From contig NC_013757.1 in assembly GCF_000025345.1 (NCBI RefSeq), forward strand, positions 4,774,001 through 4,838,000: a stretch of 64,000 bases of DNA, given 5' to 3'. Position numbers and translations under genes: made by a program. The notes beneath the pieces were generated by a model. That model did no database searches and was not told where the DNA came from. It saw only the letters and a program-made list of their open reading frames with translations. Source of the DNA: Geodermatophilus obscurus DSM 43160 (GTDB lineage Bacteria > Actinomycetota > Actinomycetes > Mycobacteriales > Geodermatophilaceae). Position 1 is the first letter of the stretch. Each line of letters opens with the position of its first letter. Positions 44,496 through 52,980 of the stretch are shown piece by piece.

Positions 44496-46679
44496 GTGGA
44501 CGAGGAGCGCGCGACGGCGGGCCCTCCCGCGGCCGGGGAGCGCACCACGGCCGGGACCGCGCGCCCCGACAACGCCTTCTTCGCGCTGGTCCGCATCCCG
44601 GTCTTCCGCCGGCTGTGGGCGGCGATCACCGTCTCCAGCCTCGGTGACTGGCTGGGCCTGCTGGCCACCACGGCCATGGCCCAGCAGCTCACCCGGGAGG
44701 AGTCTCTCGCGGTGCAGGGGGCCGCGATCTCCGGCGTCATCCTCACCCGGCTGCTGCCCGACCTGGTGCTGGGCCCGCTGGCCGGAGCGCTGGCCGACCG
44801 GCTGGACCGCCGGACGACGGTCGTCGTCGGGGAGCTGCTGGCGCTCACGCTGTACCTGTCCATCGCGGTCACCTACGAGCTGACCTGGCTCTACGTCGCC
44901 CAGTTCCTCGTCGAGGCGGTCGGGCTGTTCACCAACCCGGCCAAGCAGGCGATGTGGGTGTCGATCGTGCCCCGCGAGCGGCTGGCCGTGGCCAACCAGG
45001 TCTCGCTGTTCTCCGTGTACGGCGCCGTCCCCGTCGCCGCCCTGGTGTTCGCGCTGCTGTCGACGGTCAGCCGGCTCATCGGCGAGGGCGACGGCAGCGA
45101 GGCCCGGACGGCGATCGTCGTCGCCCTGGTCTTCAACGCCGGCAGCTTCGGCCTGAGCGCGGCCACCGTGTTCCTCTCCCGCCGGCTCATCCCCGGCACG
45201 CCGGTCGACCGGGACGGCGGGCAGCGCAACGTCTTGTCGCTGGTCGTGGAGGGCGTGGCCTTCCTGCGCGGGCAGCCGTTCATGCGCGCCCTCTACGTGG
45301 GCGTCATCGGCGCGTTCGGCGCCGGCGGCCTCACCGTCGGGGTCGCCCAGCTGTACGTGGCCACGCTGCGCGCCGGTGCCGCCGGCTACTCGGTCGTGTT
45401 CGGCGTGGTCTTCACCGGCCTGGCCATCGGCATGCTCGCCGGGCCGCGGATCCTGCCCACGGTGCCGCGGCGCAGCGTGTTCACGCACGCCATCGGGCTG
45501 GCCGGGGTGGCCCTGCTGGTGATGTCCCTGCTGCGGGACTTCGTGCTGGCCACCGCCGCGGCGTTCTGCGTGGGCCTGTTCGCCGGCGTCAGCTGGATCA
45601 TCGGCTACACGCTGATCGGCTTCGAGGTGGAGGACCGGCTGCGCGGCCGCGTCTTCGCCTTCGTCATCTCCTCGGTGCGCATCGTCCTGCTCCTGGCGGT
45701 GGCGGTCGGCCCGGGCCTGGCGGGGCTGCTCGGCACCCACGACGTCCGCCTGGGCGACCTGGTGCTCACCCTGACCGGCCCCGGCCTGACGCTGCTGGTG
45801 GGCGGGGTGGTGGCCCTCGCGGTGAGCGCCTACGCCACCCGCCAGGTGGTGCCGGCGCGCTCGCGCACCCGGTTCCGCGACGTGCTCCGGCTGCTGTGGG
45901 GCCGCTCGGACCTGTTCTCGGCCGCCTCCAGCGGCGTGGGGCTGTTCATCGTCGTCGAGGGGGCCGACCGCGAGCTGACCCGCCGCTACGCCGCGGACCT
46001 GGCGCAGGTGCTGCGCGACTGCGGCTGCCCGGTCGAGGTCACCTCCGAGCCCAGCGACACCCAGTTGGGCCGGCAGGTGCGCGGTCTGCTCTTCCCGCCT
46101 CCGCCCGGCTCGGGCACCGGCTTCCCGCAGCCGGAGCCGGCCGTCGACGACACCGGCAGCCCGATCGGCGCGCACACCGCCGCCCTGCTGGCCGCCGCCG
46201 ACCGCGCGCAGCACGTCGCCGCGGTGATCCGCCCGGCCCTCGAGCGCAGGCGGGTGGTGGTCAACACCCACTACGTGGACACCTCGATCGCCTTCCACGG
46301 CGCCGGCCAGGGGCTGGACGCCGACCGCATCTTCCGGACGTCGCTGTGGGCCACCCGCGGGCTGCTGCCGGACCTCACCGTCGTCGTCGACTCCCCCGTC
46401 ACCTCCGCCCCTGCGGACGCGGACGCGGAGGCGGTGCGCCGCGCCTTCCTCGCCCAGGCCGAGGCCGCACCCGACCGCTACGTCGTCGTCCCCGGGGAGC
46501 TGCTGGACACCGACGGCGAGGAGGGGATGGTCTCCCCCGTCGTCCGCCGCCGGCTGGCCACCCTGGTGGCCACGCGCTACCCGGCCCCCGCCGAGGAGTC
46601 CCCGGTTCCCGCGGAGCCGGCGACACCCGGCGCGACCTCCACCGCTGCCGCGGAACGGGCGGGTCGCTCCGTAGGCTGA
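44496..46679 (+). CDS. MFS transporter fused to a degenerate thymidylate-kinase-like domain
   Basis: 727-residue protein. Residues ~25-455 are a major-facilitator permease with about 12 helices and a conserved loop ADRLDRRTTVVVGELLA. From residue ~482 a thymidylate-kinase-like domain begins (GLFIVVEGADRELTRRYAA). Where Tmk has the Walker A glycine-lysine-serine, here the sequence is EGADRELTRR, so the P-loop is missing. The nucleoside-binding DRY segment is changed to THYVDTSIAFHGAGQGLD (Thr591, His592). ATP-dependent kinase activity is therefore unlikely. Fused MFS-Tmk proteins are known in streptomycetes; loss of the P-loop is notable. The GTG start at 44496 is the first good start after the -10 box. 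Confidence 0.88.
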   Translation: MDEERATAGPPAAGERTTAGTARPDNAFFALVRIPVFRRLWAAITVSSLGDWLGLLATTAMAQQLTREESLAVQGAAISGVILTRLLPDLVLGPLAGALADRLDRRTTVVVGELLALTLYLSIAVTYELTWLYVAQFLVEAVGLFTNPAKQAMWVSIVPRERLAVANQVSLFSVYGAVPVAALVFALLSTVSRLIGEGDGSEARTAIVVALVFNAGSFGLSAATVFLSRRLIPGTPVDRDGGQRNVLSLVVEGVAFLRGQPFMRALYVGVIGAFGAGGLTVGVAQLYVATLRAGAAGYSVVFGVVFTGLAIGMLAGPRILPTVPRRSVFTHAIGLAGVALLVMSLLRDFVLATAAAFCVGLFAGVSWIIGYTLIGFEVEDRLRGRVFAFVISSVRIVLLLAVAVGPGLAGLLGTHDVRLGDLVLTLTGPGLTLLVGGVVALAVSAYATRQVVPARSRTRFRDVLRLLWGRSDLFSAASSGVGLFIVVEGADRELTRRYAADLAQVLRDCGCPVEVTSEPSDTQLGRQVRGLLFPPPPGSGTGFPQPEPAVDDTGSPIGAHTAALLAAADRAQHVAAVIRPALERRRVVVNTHYVDTSIAFHGAGQGLDADRIFRTSLWATRGLLPDLTVVVDSPVTSAPADADAEAVRRAFLAQAEAAPDRYVVVPGELLDTDGEEGMVSPVVRRRLATLVATRYPAPAEESPVPAEPATPGATSTAAAERAGRSVG
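46672..46677 (+). promoter_or_regulatory. Predicted -10 box of the methyltransferase gene
   Basis: TAGGCT ends 6 nt before the GTG at 46684 and overlaps the last codons of the MFS fusion gene. Confidence 0.5.
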
Positions 46680-46683
46680 CCGG

Positions 46684-47529
46684 GTGGAGGAGCTCACCGG
46701 CTGGACGGTCGAGGACACCGAGGACGTCGTCTGCTGCCTGTGCCGGGTGCCCGGCACGCTGGTGCACGACGTCGCCCCGTTCGGGGTGGTCCGCTGCCCG
46801 CAGTGCGAGCTGGTCTTCATCAGCCCGCGGCTGCGCCCGGAGGCGCTGCAGCGGATCTACGACGACGCCGGCTACTTCGAGGGCGGCGTCTACGGCTCGG
46901 CGGTCTCCACCGATGCGGCGCCCTCGGTCGAGGCGGGCCTCTCTCCCGCGATGCTGCTGCAGCGCACCTGGACGGCGGGCCGGCTCGCCCTGATCGACCG
47001 CGAGCGGGGCGGCGCGGCGGCGGGCGGGCGGCTGCTGGAGGTCGGCGCGGGCTACGGCCTGTTCCTGGCCGCGGCCCGCGCGGCGGGCTGGACGACGTCC
47101 GGCGTCGAGCTCTCCCGCACCGGGGCCAAGCACGCGCAGGACACCCTCGGCCTCGACGTGTTCTGCGGTCAGCTCGAGGAGGCGCCGCTGACCCCCGGCT
47201 TCGACGTCGTCTGCGCCTGGGACACGGTCGAGCACGTGCCCGACCCGCTGTCGTTCTGGCGGACGGTGCGCTCGCAGGTCGCCGACGACGGCGTGGTCCT
47301 GTTCTCGACGCCCTACGTCTCCTCGCTCCCGGCTCGGCTGCTGGGCACCCGCTGGTGGACGCTCAAGCCGACCGAGCACATCTGGCACTTCACCCCGCGC
47401 ACCCACGCGCTGCTGCTGGCCCGGGCCGGACTGGCGCTGACCCGCGTGGTGCGCAACCCGCTGGCCCCGGCCAACGCCGGGCGGCTGGACTCCCTGGTCG
47501 GCGTCGCCCGGCCGATCCCCGACGCCTAG
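46684..47529 (+). CDS. Class I SAM-dependent methyltransferase with N-terminal zinc ribbon
   Basis: 281-residue protein. Cysteine pairs CCLCRVPG (residue ~18) and RCPQCELVFISPRLRPEALQ (residue ~38) form a zinc-ribbon-like head. The methyltransferase core follows: LLEVGAGYGLFLAAARAAGW (SAM motif), TSGVELSRTGA, FDVVCAWDTVEHVPDPLSFW and HIWHFTPRTHALLLARAGL. This layout is common in methyltransferases acting on sugars, lipids or polyketide chains; the substrate is not predictable. GTG start fits the -10 box. Confidence 0.87.
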   Translation: MEELTGWTVEDTEDVVCCLCRVPGTLVHDVAPFGVVRCPQCELVFISPRLRPEALQRIYDDAGYFEGGVYGSAVSTDAAPSVEAGLSPAMLLQRTWTAGRLALIDRERGGAAAGGRLLEVGAGYGLFLAAARAAGWTTSGVELSRTGAKHAQDTLGLDVFCGQLEEAPLTPGFDVVCAWDTVEHVPDPLSFWRTVRSQVADDGVVLFSTPYVSSLPARLLGTRWWTLKPTEHIWHFTPRTHALLLARAGLALTRVVRNPLAPANAGRLDSLVGVARPIPDA

Positions 47530-47547
47530 GCCCGGGTCCTGTCGGCC

Positions 47548-47649
47548 CGCTGCAGGGTCCCGCCGCTGGCCCCGTCCCGGGCCCCGCCCCGAGCATGCGA
47601 AGGGTGGGCAGGACGGGTCCTTCCACGGTGGGGGGCAGGGGGTCCTCCA
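47548..47649. repeat. Nested palindromic repeat
   Basis: The outer halves CGCTGCAGGGTCCCGCCG (left) and CGGTGGGGGGCAGGGGGTCC (right) match the two halves of the copies at 18064 and 52981. The short apex of those copies is here replaced by a second complete unit: GGCCCCGTCCCGGGCCCCGC, CCCGAGCATGCGAAGGGTGG, then GCAGGACGGGTCC. The element ends at the stop codon of the GlxA-type gene. Confidence 0.75.
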
Positions 47650-48648
47650 TCAGGCCGCCTGGTCGTCGTCCGCCGCGGCGAGCGCGCGGCGGAAGGTCTG
47701 CCGGTAGGCCCGAGGGGAGACGCCGCGGCGGCGGGTGAACTGCTCGCGGAGGCCCGCGGCGGTGCCGAAGCCGACCAGCCGCGCGATCTCCTCGACCGGG
47801 GCGTCGCTGCCCTCCAGCAGCGCCTCGGCCGCGGCCAGTCGCTGGGCCAGCAGCCAGGCGTGCGGCGTCGTCCCCGTGGTGGCCTTGAACCGGCGAGCGA
47901 AGGTGCGCGGGCTCATCAGCGCGCGGCGGGCGAGCACCTCGACGCTGACGTCGCCGGCGAGGTTGCTCTGCGCCCACTCCAGGACCGCGCCGAGCAGGTC
48001 GTCCTCGACCTCGGCGACCGGGGAGTCGATGAACTGCGCCTGCCCGCCGTCGCGGTGCGGCGGCACCACCATCTCCCGCGCCAGTGCGTTGGCGGCCGCC
48101 GCGCCCCACTCGCGGCGCACGAGGTGCAGCAGCGTGTCGACGCCGGCCGCCGTCCCGGCGCCGGTGAGGATCCGGCCGTTGTCGACGTAGAGCACCGAGG
48201 GGTCGACCTCGACGGCGGGGTAGCGGGCGGCCAGCTCCCCGGCGTACTTCCAGTGGGTGGTGACCCGCTTGCCGTCGAGCAGCCCGGCCTCGGCGAGCAC
48301 GAAGGCGCCCGTGCAGTGGCTGATGATCGTGGCGCCGCGGGCGTGCGCCTCGCGCAGGGCGTCGAGCAGCACGGGCGACGGGACGCGGTCGAACAGCTCC
48401 CAGGCAGTGATCGAGACGATGTCCGAGCGGGCCAGCCGATCCAGGCCGTGTTCCACCGTGATCGGGATGCCGGTGTCGGTGCGCAGCACCCCCGGCGCCT
48501 CGCTGACCAGCGCGAAGTCGAAGCGCGGCAGCCCCATGTGCCGACGGTCGTAGCCGAAGACCTCGGCGCACACGCCGAGCCCGAAGCTGCCGACGAGACC
48601 GTCGGCGACGACGACGCTCACGACCAGCGGGCGCTCGTTCCCTGCCAT
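47650..48648 (-). CDS. GlxA-family AraC-type transcriptional regulator
   Basis: 332-residue regulator. Residues ~8-190 are a DJ-1/PfpI-like sensor domain (VVSVVVADGLVGSFGLGVCA, IISHCTGAFVLAEAGLLDGK, VLYVDNGRILTGAGTAAGVD). The C-terminal ~100 residues are two AraC helix-turn-helix units (VEVLARRALMSPRTFARRFK, EEIARLVGFGTAAGLREQFT). Such proteins often control catabolic or choline/betaine genes; the target is unknown. ATG at 48646-48648, with a -10-like CATACT 6 nt upstream (48660-48655). Confidence 0.92.
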   Translation of the reverse strand: MAGNERPLVVSVVVADGLVGSFGLGVCAEVFGYDRRHMGLPRFDFALVSEAPGVLRTDTGIPITVEHGLDRLARSDIVSITAWELFDRVPSPVLLDALREAHARGATIISHCTGAFVLAEAGLLDGKRVTTHWKYAGELAARYPAVEVDPSVLYVDNGRILTGAGTAAGVDTLLHLVRREWGAAAANALAREMVVPPHRDGGQAQFIDSPVAEVEDDLLGAVLEWAQSNLAGDVSVEVLARRALMSPRTFARRFKATTGTTPHAWLLAQRLAAAEALLEGSDAPVEEIARLVGFGTAAGLREQFTRRRGVSPRAYRQTFRRALAAADDDQAA

Positions 48649-48729
48649 GCACGGAGTATGGCAGGAATACTGCGATCTGGGTCACTCCTGCCACTCGTCG
48701 GACCACGCTCCCCGGAGCACGCTCGTCCC

Positions 48730-48936
48730 ATGTTGCTGATCACCTGCCCCGTGACGAACACGGACGAGTTGGTCGCCGAGCGGCGCATCCGCTCGGTGGT
48801 CAACCACCCGACCCACATCGCGCTGCACGTCGAGTGCCCCTGCGGCGGCGTGCACGTCTACCGCACCGGCCGCCGGTGGGAGTCCGCCCGCCGTCCGGCC
48901 GCCGCTCGACCTGCGCCGGAGCTCACTCCGGCCTAG
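48730..48936 (+). CDS. Small hypothetical protein with CxC motif
   Basis: 68-residue protein: LLITCPVTNTDELVAERRIR then NHPTHIALHVECPCGGVHVY and a basic/proline tail. The pattern HVECPCGGVH suggests half of a small zinc-binding site. The family is not recognised by name. It lies divergent from the GlxA gene and 10 bp upstream of the DUF3072 gene. Confidence 0.65.
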   Translation: MLLITCPVTNTDELVAERRIRSVVNHPTHIALHVECPCGGVHVYRTGRRWESARRPAAARPAPELTPA

Positions 48937-48939
48937 GCT
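48934..48939 (+). promoter_or_regulatory. Predicted -10 box of the DUF3072 gene
   Basis: TAGGCT ends 7 nt before the ATG at 48947; it overlaps the stop codon of the preceding small gene. Confidence 0.5.
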
Positions 48940-48946
48940 CGAACAC

Positions 48947-49156
48947 ATGAGCGAACCGACTGCCAACGACGACCGCAGCGCCGAGAAGGACCCCTCGGAC
49001 TGGGTGACCGGTGACGAGCCCGCCACCGGCGCGCAGAAGAGCTACCTGCACACGCTGGCCCGCGAGGCCGGCGAGGAGGTGCCGGACGACATCACCAAGG
49101 CCGACGCCTCGCGCAAGATCGACGAGCTGCAGGACGAGACCGGCCGGGGCCAGTAG
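48947..49156 (+). CDS. DUF3072 protein
   Basis: 69-residue acidic protein with the DUF3072 signature: PMTGAQ-like TGAQKSYLHTLAREAGEEVP followed by DDITKADASRKIDELQ. These short proteins are soluble and alpha-helical, of unknown function, and share the last motif with SAP-type nucleic-acid binders. ATG at 48947. Confidence 0.88.
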   Translation: MSEPTANDDRSAEKDPSDWVTGDEPATGAQKSYLHTLAREAGEEVPDDITKADASRKIDELQDETGRGQ

Positions 49157-49175
49157 CCCCGGCCGGGGCCCTCCC

Positions 49176-49856
49176 TCAGGCCTCGAGCTTGTAGCCCAGG
49201 CCGCGCACGGTCACCAGGTACTTGGGGTTGGCCGGGTCCGGCTCGATCTTGGCGCGCAGCCGCTTGACGTGGACGTCGAGGGTCTTGGTGTCGCCCACGT
49301 AGTCCGAGCCCCACACCCGGTCGATCAGCTGGACCCGGGTGAGCACCCGCCCGGCGTTGCGCAGCAGCAGCTCGAGCAGGTCGAACTCCTTCAGCGGCAG
49401 CGCCACCGGCTCGCCGTCCACCGAGACGACGTGCCGCTCCACGTCCATGCGCACCGGGCCGGCCTCCAGCGCCGACTCCACCAGTGCCTCCACGTCGCCG
49501 CGGCGGCGCAGCACCGCGCGGATGCGGGCGACCAGCTCGCGGGCCGAGTAGGGCTTGGTCACGTAGTCGTCGGCGCCGAGCTCCAGGCCCACGACCTTGT
49601 CGACCTCGGCGTCCTTGGCGGTCAGCATGATGATCGGCACGCTGCTGCGGGAGCGCAGCTGCCGACAGACCTCGGTGCCGGGCAGCCCCGGCAGCATGAG
49701 GTCGAGGAGGACGACGTCGGCGCCACCGCGTTCGAACTCGGCGAGCGCCTCCGGCCCGTTGTTGGCCACGACGGCGTCGAACCCCTCCTTGCGCAGCATG
49801 TACGACAGCGCGTCGGAGAAGGACTCCTCGTCCTCCACCACCAGCACTCGGGTCAT
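49176..49856 (-). CDS. regX3: Phosphate-response regulator RegX3
   Basis: 226-residue OmpR/PhoB-type regulator. Receiver domain: VLVVEDEESFSDALSYMLRK, phospho-Asp in DVVLLDLMLPGLPGTEV (residue ~53), and the Lys in ADDYVTKPYSARELVARI. The C-terminal winged helix has VALPLKEFDLLELLLRNAGR and DYVGDTKTLDVHVKRLRAKI. It acts on PHO-box direct repeats. ATG overlaps the senX3 stop. Confidence 0.96.
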   Translation of the reverse strand: MTRVLVVEDEESFSDALSYMLRKEGFDAVVANNGPEALAEFERGGADVVLLDLMLPGLPGTEVCRQLRSRSSVPIIMLTAKDAEVDKVVGLELGADDYVTKPYSARELVARIRAVLRRRGDVEALVESALEAGPVRMDVERHVVSVDGEPVALPLKEFDLLELLLRNAGRVLTRVQLIDRVWGSDYVGDTKTLDVHVKRLRAKIEPDPANPKYLVTVRGLGYKLEA

Positions 49857-51097
49857 GACCGTCCCTTCGGGGCGTCAGCGGCGGGCGGACCGCCGGCGAG
49901 GTCGTGCTCGGCCGGCGCGTCGCCGGCGGGTCCAGGAGTGGCGGGGGTGTCCGCGCCGGCGGCCAGCGGGATCCGCAGCGTGAAGGTGGAGCCGAGGCCC
50001 TCCTCGCTCCACACGCTCACCGAGCCGCCGTGGTTGGTGGCCACGTGCTTGACGATGGCCAGCCCGAGACCGGTGCCGCCGGTGCGGCTGGCCCGGGACT
50101 GGTCGACCCGGTAGAAGCGCTCGAACACCCGCGAGCGGTCCTCCCGCGGGATGCCGATGCCGTTGTCGGTCACGGTGATCTCCACGAAGCCGGCCCGGGC
50201 CCGGGCGCTCACGGCGATCCGGGTGTGCTCGGGGCTGTAGGCGACGGCGTTGGCCAGCAGGTTGGTGACCGCGGTGGCCAGCTGGTACTCGACACCGCGC
50301 ACGACCAGTCCGCCCTCACCGCCGGTGACGATCGCGATCTGCTTGGCCGAGGCGGCCAGCTTGGTGCGGTCGACGGCCTCGGCGATGACCGTGTCGACCT
50401 CGACCGGCACCAGCTCCGGCAGCGGCTCGCCGCCCTGGAGCCGGGAGAGGTCGATGAGCTCGCGGACCAGGCGGGCCAGCCGGTCGGCCTCGTGGGTCAT
50501 GCGGGTGGCGAACCGGCGCACCGTCTCCGGGTCGTCGGCGGCGTCCTCGATCGCCTCGGCGAGCAGCGACAGCGCGCCCACCGGGGTCTTCAACTCGTGG
50601 CCGACGTTGGCGACGAAGTCCCGCCGGACCGCCTCCACCCGGCGGGCCTCGGTCACGTCCTGCAGCACCAGCGCCACCGGTCCCGCCGCCGGGTCCGATC
50701 CCCGCTCCAGCCGGACACCCAGGACGCCGACCTGCCGTGGCCCCCCGCCCACGACCGAGCCGGGCAGCGACACCTCGGCGCGCCGCCGGCCGCCGTCCCG
50801 CACCGCGCGGGCCAGCTCCAGCAGCTCGGGGACCAGCAGCCGGGTGTCGCGGACGATGCCCAGGGAGCGCGCTGCCGGGTTGGCCACGAGGACGACGTCG
50901 TCCGGGTCGATCAGGACGACCGCGGGATCGATCAGGTCGAGCAGCCGCCGGGACAGGACCGCCTCGGGGGCCGCTCCGTCGGACGGCGCGGACTGCTCGA
51001 GGTCGGGACGGCGCGGACGCCGCAGCAGCGTGGCGACCAGGACGCCGACGACCAGGCCGACGACGCCGCCGACCAGCAGGGCGACCGACGAGCTCAC
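49853..51097 (-). CDS. senX3: Phosphate sensor histidine kinase SenX3
   Basis: 414-residue kinase. One N-terminal helix (SVALLVGGVVGLVVGVLVAT) is followed by a PAS-like domain (residues ~45-150), the phospho-acceptor His in VANVGHELKTPVGALSLLAE, the N box TNLLANAVAYSP and ATP-lid motifs VTDNGIGIPREDRS and TGGTGLGLAIVKHVATNHGG. The C-terminal ~35 residues are a polar tail. GTG at 51095-51097 with TAGCAT (51109-51104) 6 nt upstream, so it is probably leaderless. Confidence 0.95.
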   Translation of the reverse strand: MSSSVALLVGGVVGLVVGVLVATLLRRPRRPDLEQSAPSDGAAPEAVLSRRLLDLIDPAVVLIDPDDVVLVANPAARSLGIVRDTRLLVPELLELARAVRDGGRRRAEVSLPGSVVGGGPRQVGVLGVRLERGSDPAAGPVALVLQDVTEARRVEAVRRDFVANVGHELKTPVGALSLLAEAIEDAADDPETVRRFATRMTHEADRLARLVRELIDLSRLQGGEPLPELVPVEVDTVIAEAVDRTKLAASAKQIAIVTGGEGGLVVRGVEYQLATAVTNLLANAVAYSPEHTRIAVSARARAGFVEITVTDNGIGIPREDRSRVFERFYRVDQSRASRTGGTGLGLAIVKHVATNHGGSVSVWSEEGLGSTFTLRIPLAAGADTPATPGPAGDAPAEHDLAGGPPAADAPKGRS

Positions 51098-51103
51098 GCG
51101 CCG

Positions 51104-51109
51104 ATGCTA
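51104..51109 (-). promoter_or_regulatory. Predicted -10 box of senX3-regX3
   Basis: TAGCAT on the minus strand ends 6 nt before the senX3 GTG. Confidence 0.5.
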
Positions 51110-51169
51110 GGCCGCGCTCCGCGACGGACACCCTCCATCCGGGTGACGGCGGCACCCCGGACCGTCACT

Positions 51170-51202
51170 GTTCACGTCCCGGTGCCCACCCGTTCACCGA
51201 CA
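51170..51202. promoter_or_regulatory. PHO-box-like direct repeats between senX3 and phoU
   Basis: Three consecutive 11-bp units: GTTCACGTCCC, GGTGCCCACCC, GTTCACCGACA. The outer two carry the GTTCAC core of actinobacterial PhoP/RegX3 sites and are exactly 22 bp apart; the middle one is degenerate. The site lies 118 bp upstream of phoU and 61 bp beyond the senX3 -10 box. Confidence 0.65.
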
Positions 51203-51319
51203 GGGCCGAAGTGGGTCGACGATCGGTCCTACCCTCGGGGTCCAGAGATCGTCGGGGCCTCGAGCAGCGGGTACCCCGAGCGTTGCGCCACGGCCGACAG
51301 GCCGACGAGGAGGACGACG

Positions 51320-51979
51320 GTGCGTCAGCACTACCACGAGGAACTCGACGACATCAACAACTGCCTGGTCGAGATGGCGAACTCGGTCGGGTCGGCCATG
51401 AGCAAGGCCACCACCGCACTGCTGGACGCCGACATCGAGCTGGCAAACCTGGTGATCGAGGGCGACGAGCACATCGATGCCACCCGGGAGAGCATCGAGC
51501 AGCGGTGCTTCACCCTGCTGGCCCGGCAGGCGCCGGTCGCCACGGACCTGCGCACCATCACCGCGGGGATGCGGATCATCAGCGACCTCGAGCGCATGGG
51601 CGACCTCGCCGTCCACGTCGCGAAGCTCGCGCGGATGCGCTTCCCCGAGCACGCCGTCCCGCAGGAGCTGCGGCCGATCTTCCTCCAGGCCGGGAACGTC
51701 GCCGAGAGCCTGGTGACCCAGACGGCGACCGTCATCGCCAAGCTCGACGTCGAGGCGGCCGCGGCGCTGGAGGCCGAGGACGACCTGATGGACCAGCTGC
51801 ACCGGCAGCTGTTCAACGAGCTGCTCCTCAAGGACTGGCCGCACGGCATGGAGGCGGCCATCGACATCACCCTGCTCGGCCGCTACTACGAGCGCTTCGC
51901 CGACCACGCGGTCAGCGTCGCGCGCCGGGTCGTGTACCTGGTCACCGGCGAGCGGGAGATGCACGCGCATGCCGATTGA
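51320..51979 (+). CDS. phoU: Phosphate transport regulator PhoU
   Basis: 219-residue PhoU protein, two three-helix bundles with metal-binding acidic motifs: first repeat ADIELANLVIEGDEHIDATR and TDLRTITAGMRIISDLERMG, second repeat EDDLMDQLHRQLFNELLLKD and DITLLGRYYERFADHAVSVA. It links the Pst transporter to the phosphate kinase. It is encoded divergently from senX3-regX3 with a PHO-box-like site between. GTG at 51320 with GAGGAGG upstream. Confidence 0.95.
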   Translation: MRQHYHEELDDINNCLVEMANSVGSAMSKATTALLDADIELANLVIEGDEHIDATRESIEQRCFTLLARQAPVATDLRTITAGMRIISDLERMGDLAVHVAKLARMRFPEHAVPQELRPIFLQAGNVAESLVTQTATVIAKLDVEAAAALEAEDDLMDQLHRQLFNELLLKDWPHGMEAAIDITLLGRYYERFADHAVSVARRVVYLVTGEREMHAHAD

Positions 51980-52038
51980 CGATGGCACTGCCGTCCTACC
52001 GGACGGCACCGCGGCCCGGTGCCGTGCCCGACGGCGCT

Positions 52039-52070
52039 GAGCCCTCCCCGACCCTGGTCGGGGAGGGCTC
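52039..52070. terminator. Perfect 14-bp stem hairpin after phoU
   Basis: GAGCCCTCCCCGAC (52039-52052), loop CCTG, GTCGGGGAGGGCTC (52057-52070). It lies 60 bp after phoU and before the convergent gpm gene. Confidence 0.82.
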
Positions 52071-52091
52071 CGCCCGCCCACTCCTCAGGCC

Positions 52092-52137
52092 GCCGTGCGG
52101 GAGCCCGTCCAGCGGCCGTGCGGGAGCCCGTCCAGCG
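52092..52137. repeat. Perfect 23-bp tandem duplication
   Basis: The unit GCCGTGCGGGAGCCCGTCCA + GCG occurs twice head to tail (52092-52114 and 52115-52137) in the phoU-gpm gap. No reading frame or site is attached to it. Confidence 0.85.
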
Positions 52138-52168
52138 CTTGTTCGCCGACCCCTCCGGGGCCGGCTCG

Positions 52169-52942
52169 TCAGCGCTTGCCCTGGTTCTTGACGGCCTCGA
52201 TGGCGGCGGCTGCGGCGTCGGGGTCGAGGTACCGGCCACCGGGGTTGGTCGGGCGCAGGTCGTCGTCCAGGTTGTAGCGCAGCGGGACGCCGGTGGGGAT
52301 GTTGAGCCCCACGACCTCGTCCTCGTCCATCCCGTCCAGGTGCTTCACCAGCGCCCGCAGGCTGTTGCCGTGCGCGGCGACGAGCACGGTCAGCCCCGCG
52401 CGCAGGTCGGGCACGATTGCGTCGTACCAGTACGGCAGCATCCGGACGACGACGTCGGCCAGGCACTCGGTCTGCGGGCGCACCTCCGGCGGCAGCACGG
52501 CGTAGCGCGCGTCGCCGTCCTGGGAGTACTCGCTGCCCGGCTCGATGGGCGGCGGCGGGGTGCTGTAGGAGCGGCGCCAGACCGTGAACTGCTCCTCGCC
52601 GTACTCGGCGAGCGTGGCGGCCTTGTCCTTGCCCTGCAGCGCGCCGTAGTGCCGCTCGTTGAGCCGCCAGGAGCGCTTGACCGGGATCCACTGCCGGTCC
52701 GCGGCGGCCAGCGCCAGCTCGGCGGTGGTGATCGCCCGCGTGAGCACCGAGGTGTGCGCCACCTGCGGCAGCAGGCCGTGCTCAGCGAGGAGCTCACCGC
52801 CCCGGGCGGCCTCGCCGCGGCCCTTCTCCGACAGCGGCACGTCCACCCAGCCGGTGAACAGGTTGGCCTTGTTCCACTCGCTCTCGCCGTGGCGGAGCAG
52901 CACGAGCGTGCCGGGGCGGGTCTGGGGCGAGTACATCGTCAC
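52169..52942 (-). CDS. gpmA: 2,3-bisphosphoglycerate-dependent phosphoglycerate mutase
   Basis: 257-residue glycolytic mutase. Catalytic motif [20 protein letters not shown] (His near residue 19), then [20 protein letters not shown], and the second histidine [20 protein letters not shown]. Length and the [16 protein letters not shown] segment are typical. It precedes senX3 in the conserved actinobacterial order (Rv0489-Rv0490). GTG at 52940-52942 chosen; ATG two codons later is equally possible. Confidence 0.95.
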   Translation of the reverse strand: MTMYSPQTRPGTLVLLRHGESEWNKANLFTGWVDVPLSEKGRGEAARGGELLAEHGLLPQVAHTSVLTRAITTAELALAAADRQWIPVKRSWRLNERHYGALQGKDKAATLAEYGEEQFTVWRRSYSTPPPPIEPGSEYSQDGDARYAVLPPEVRPQTECLADVVVRMLPYWYDAIVPDLRAGLTVLVAAHGNSLRALVKHLDGMDEDEVVGLNIPTGVPLRYNLDDDLRPTNPGGRYLDPDAAAAAIEAVKNQGKR

Positions 52943-52980
52943 GCGGCCATCCTGCCCGACCGGTGAGGTGATGGAACGGC

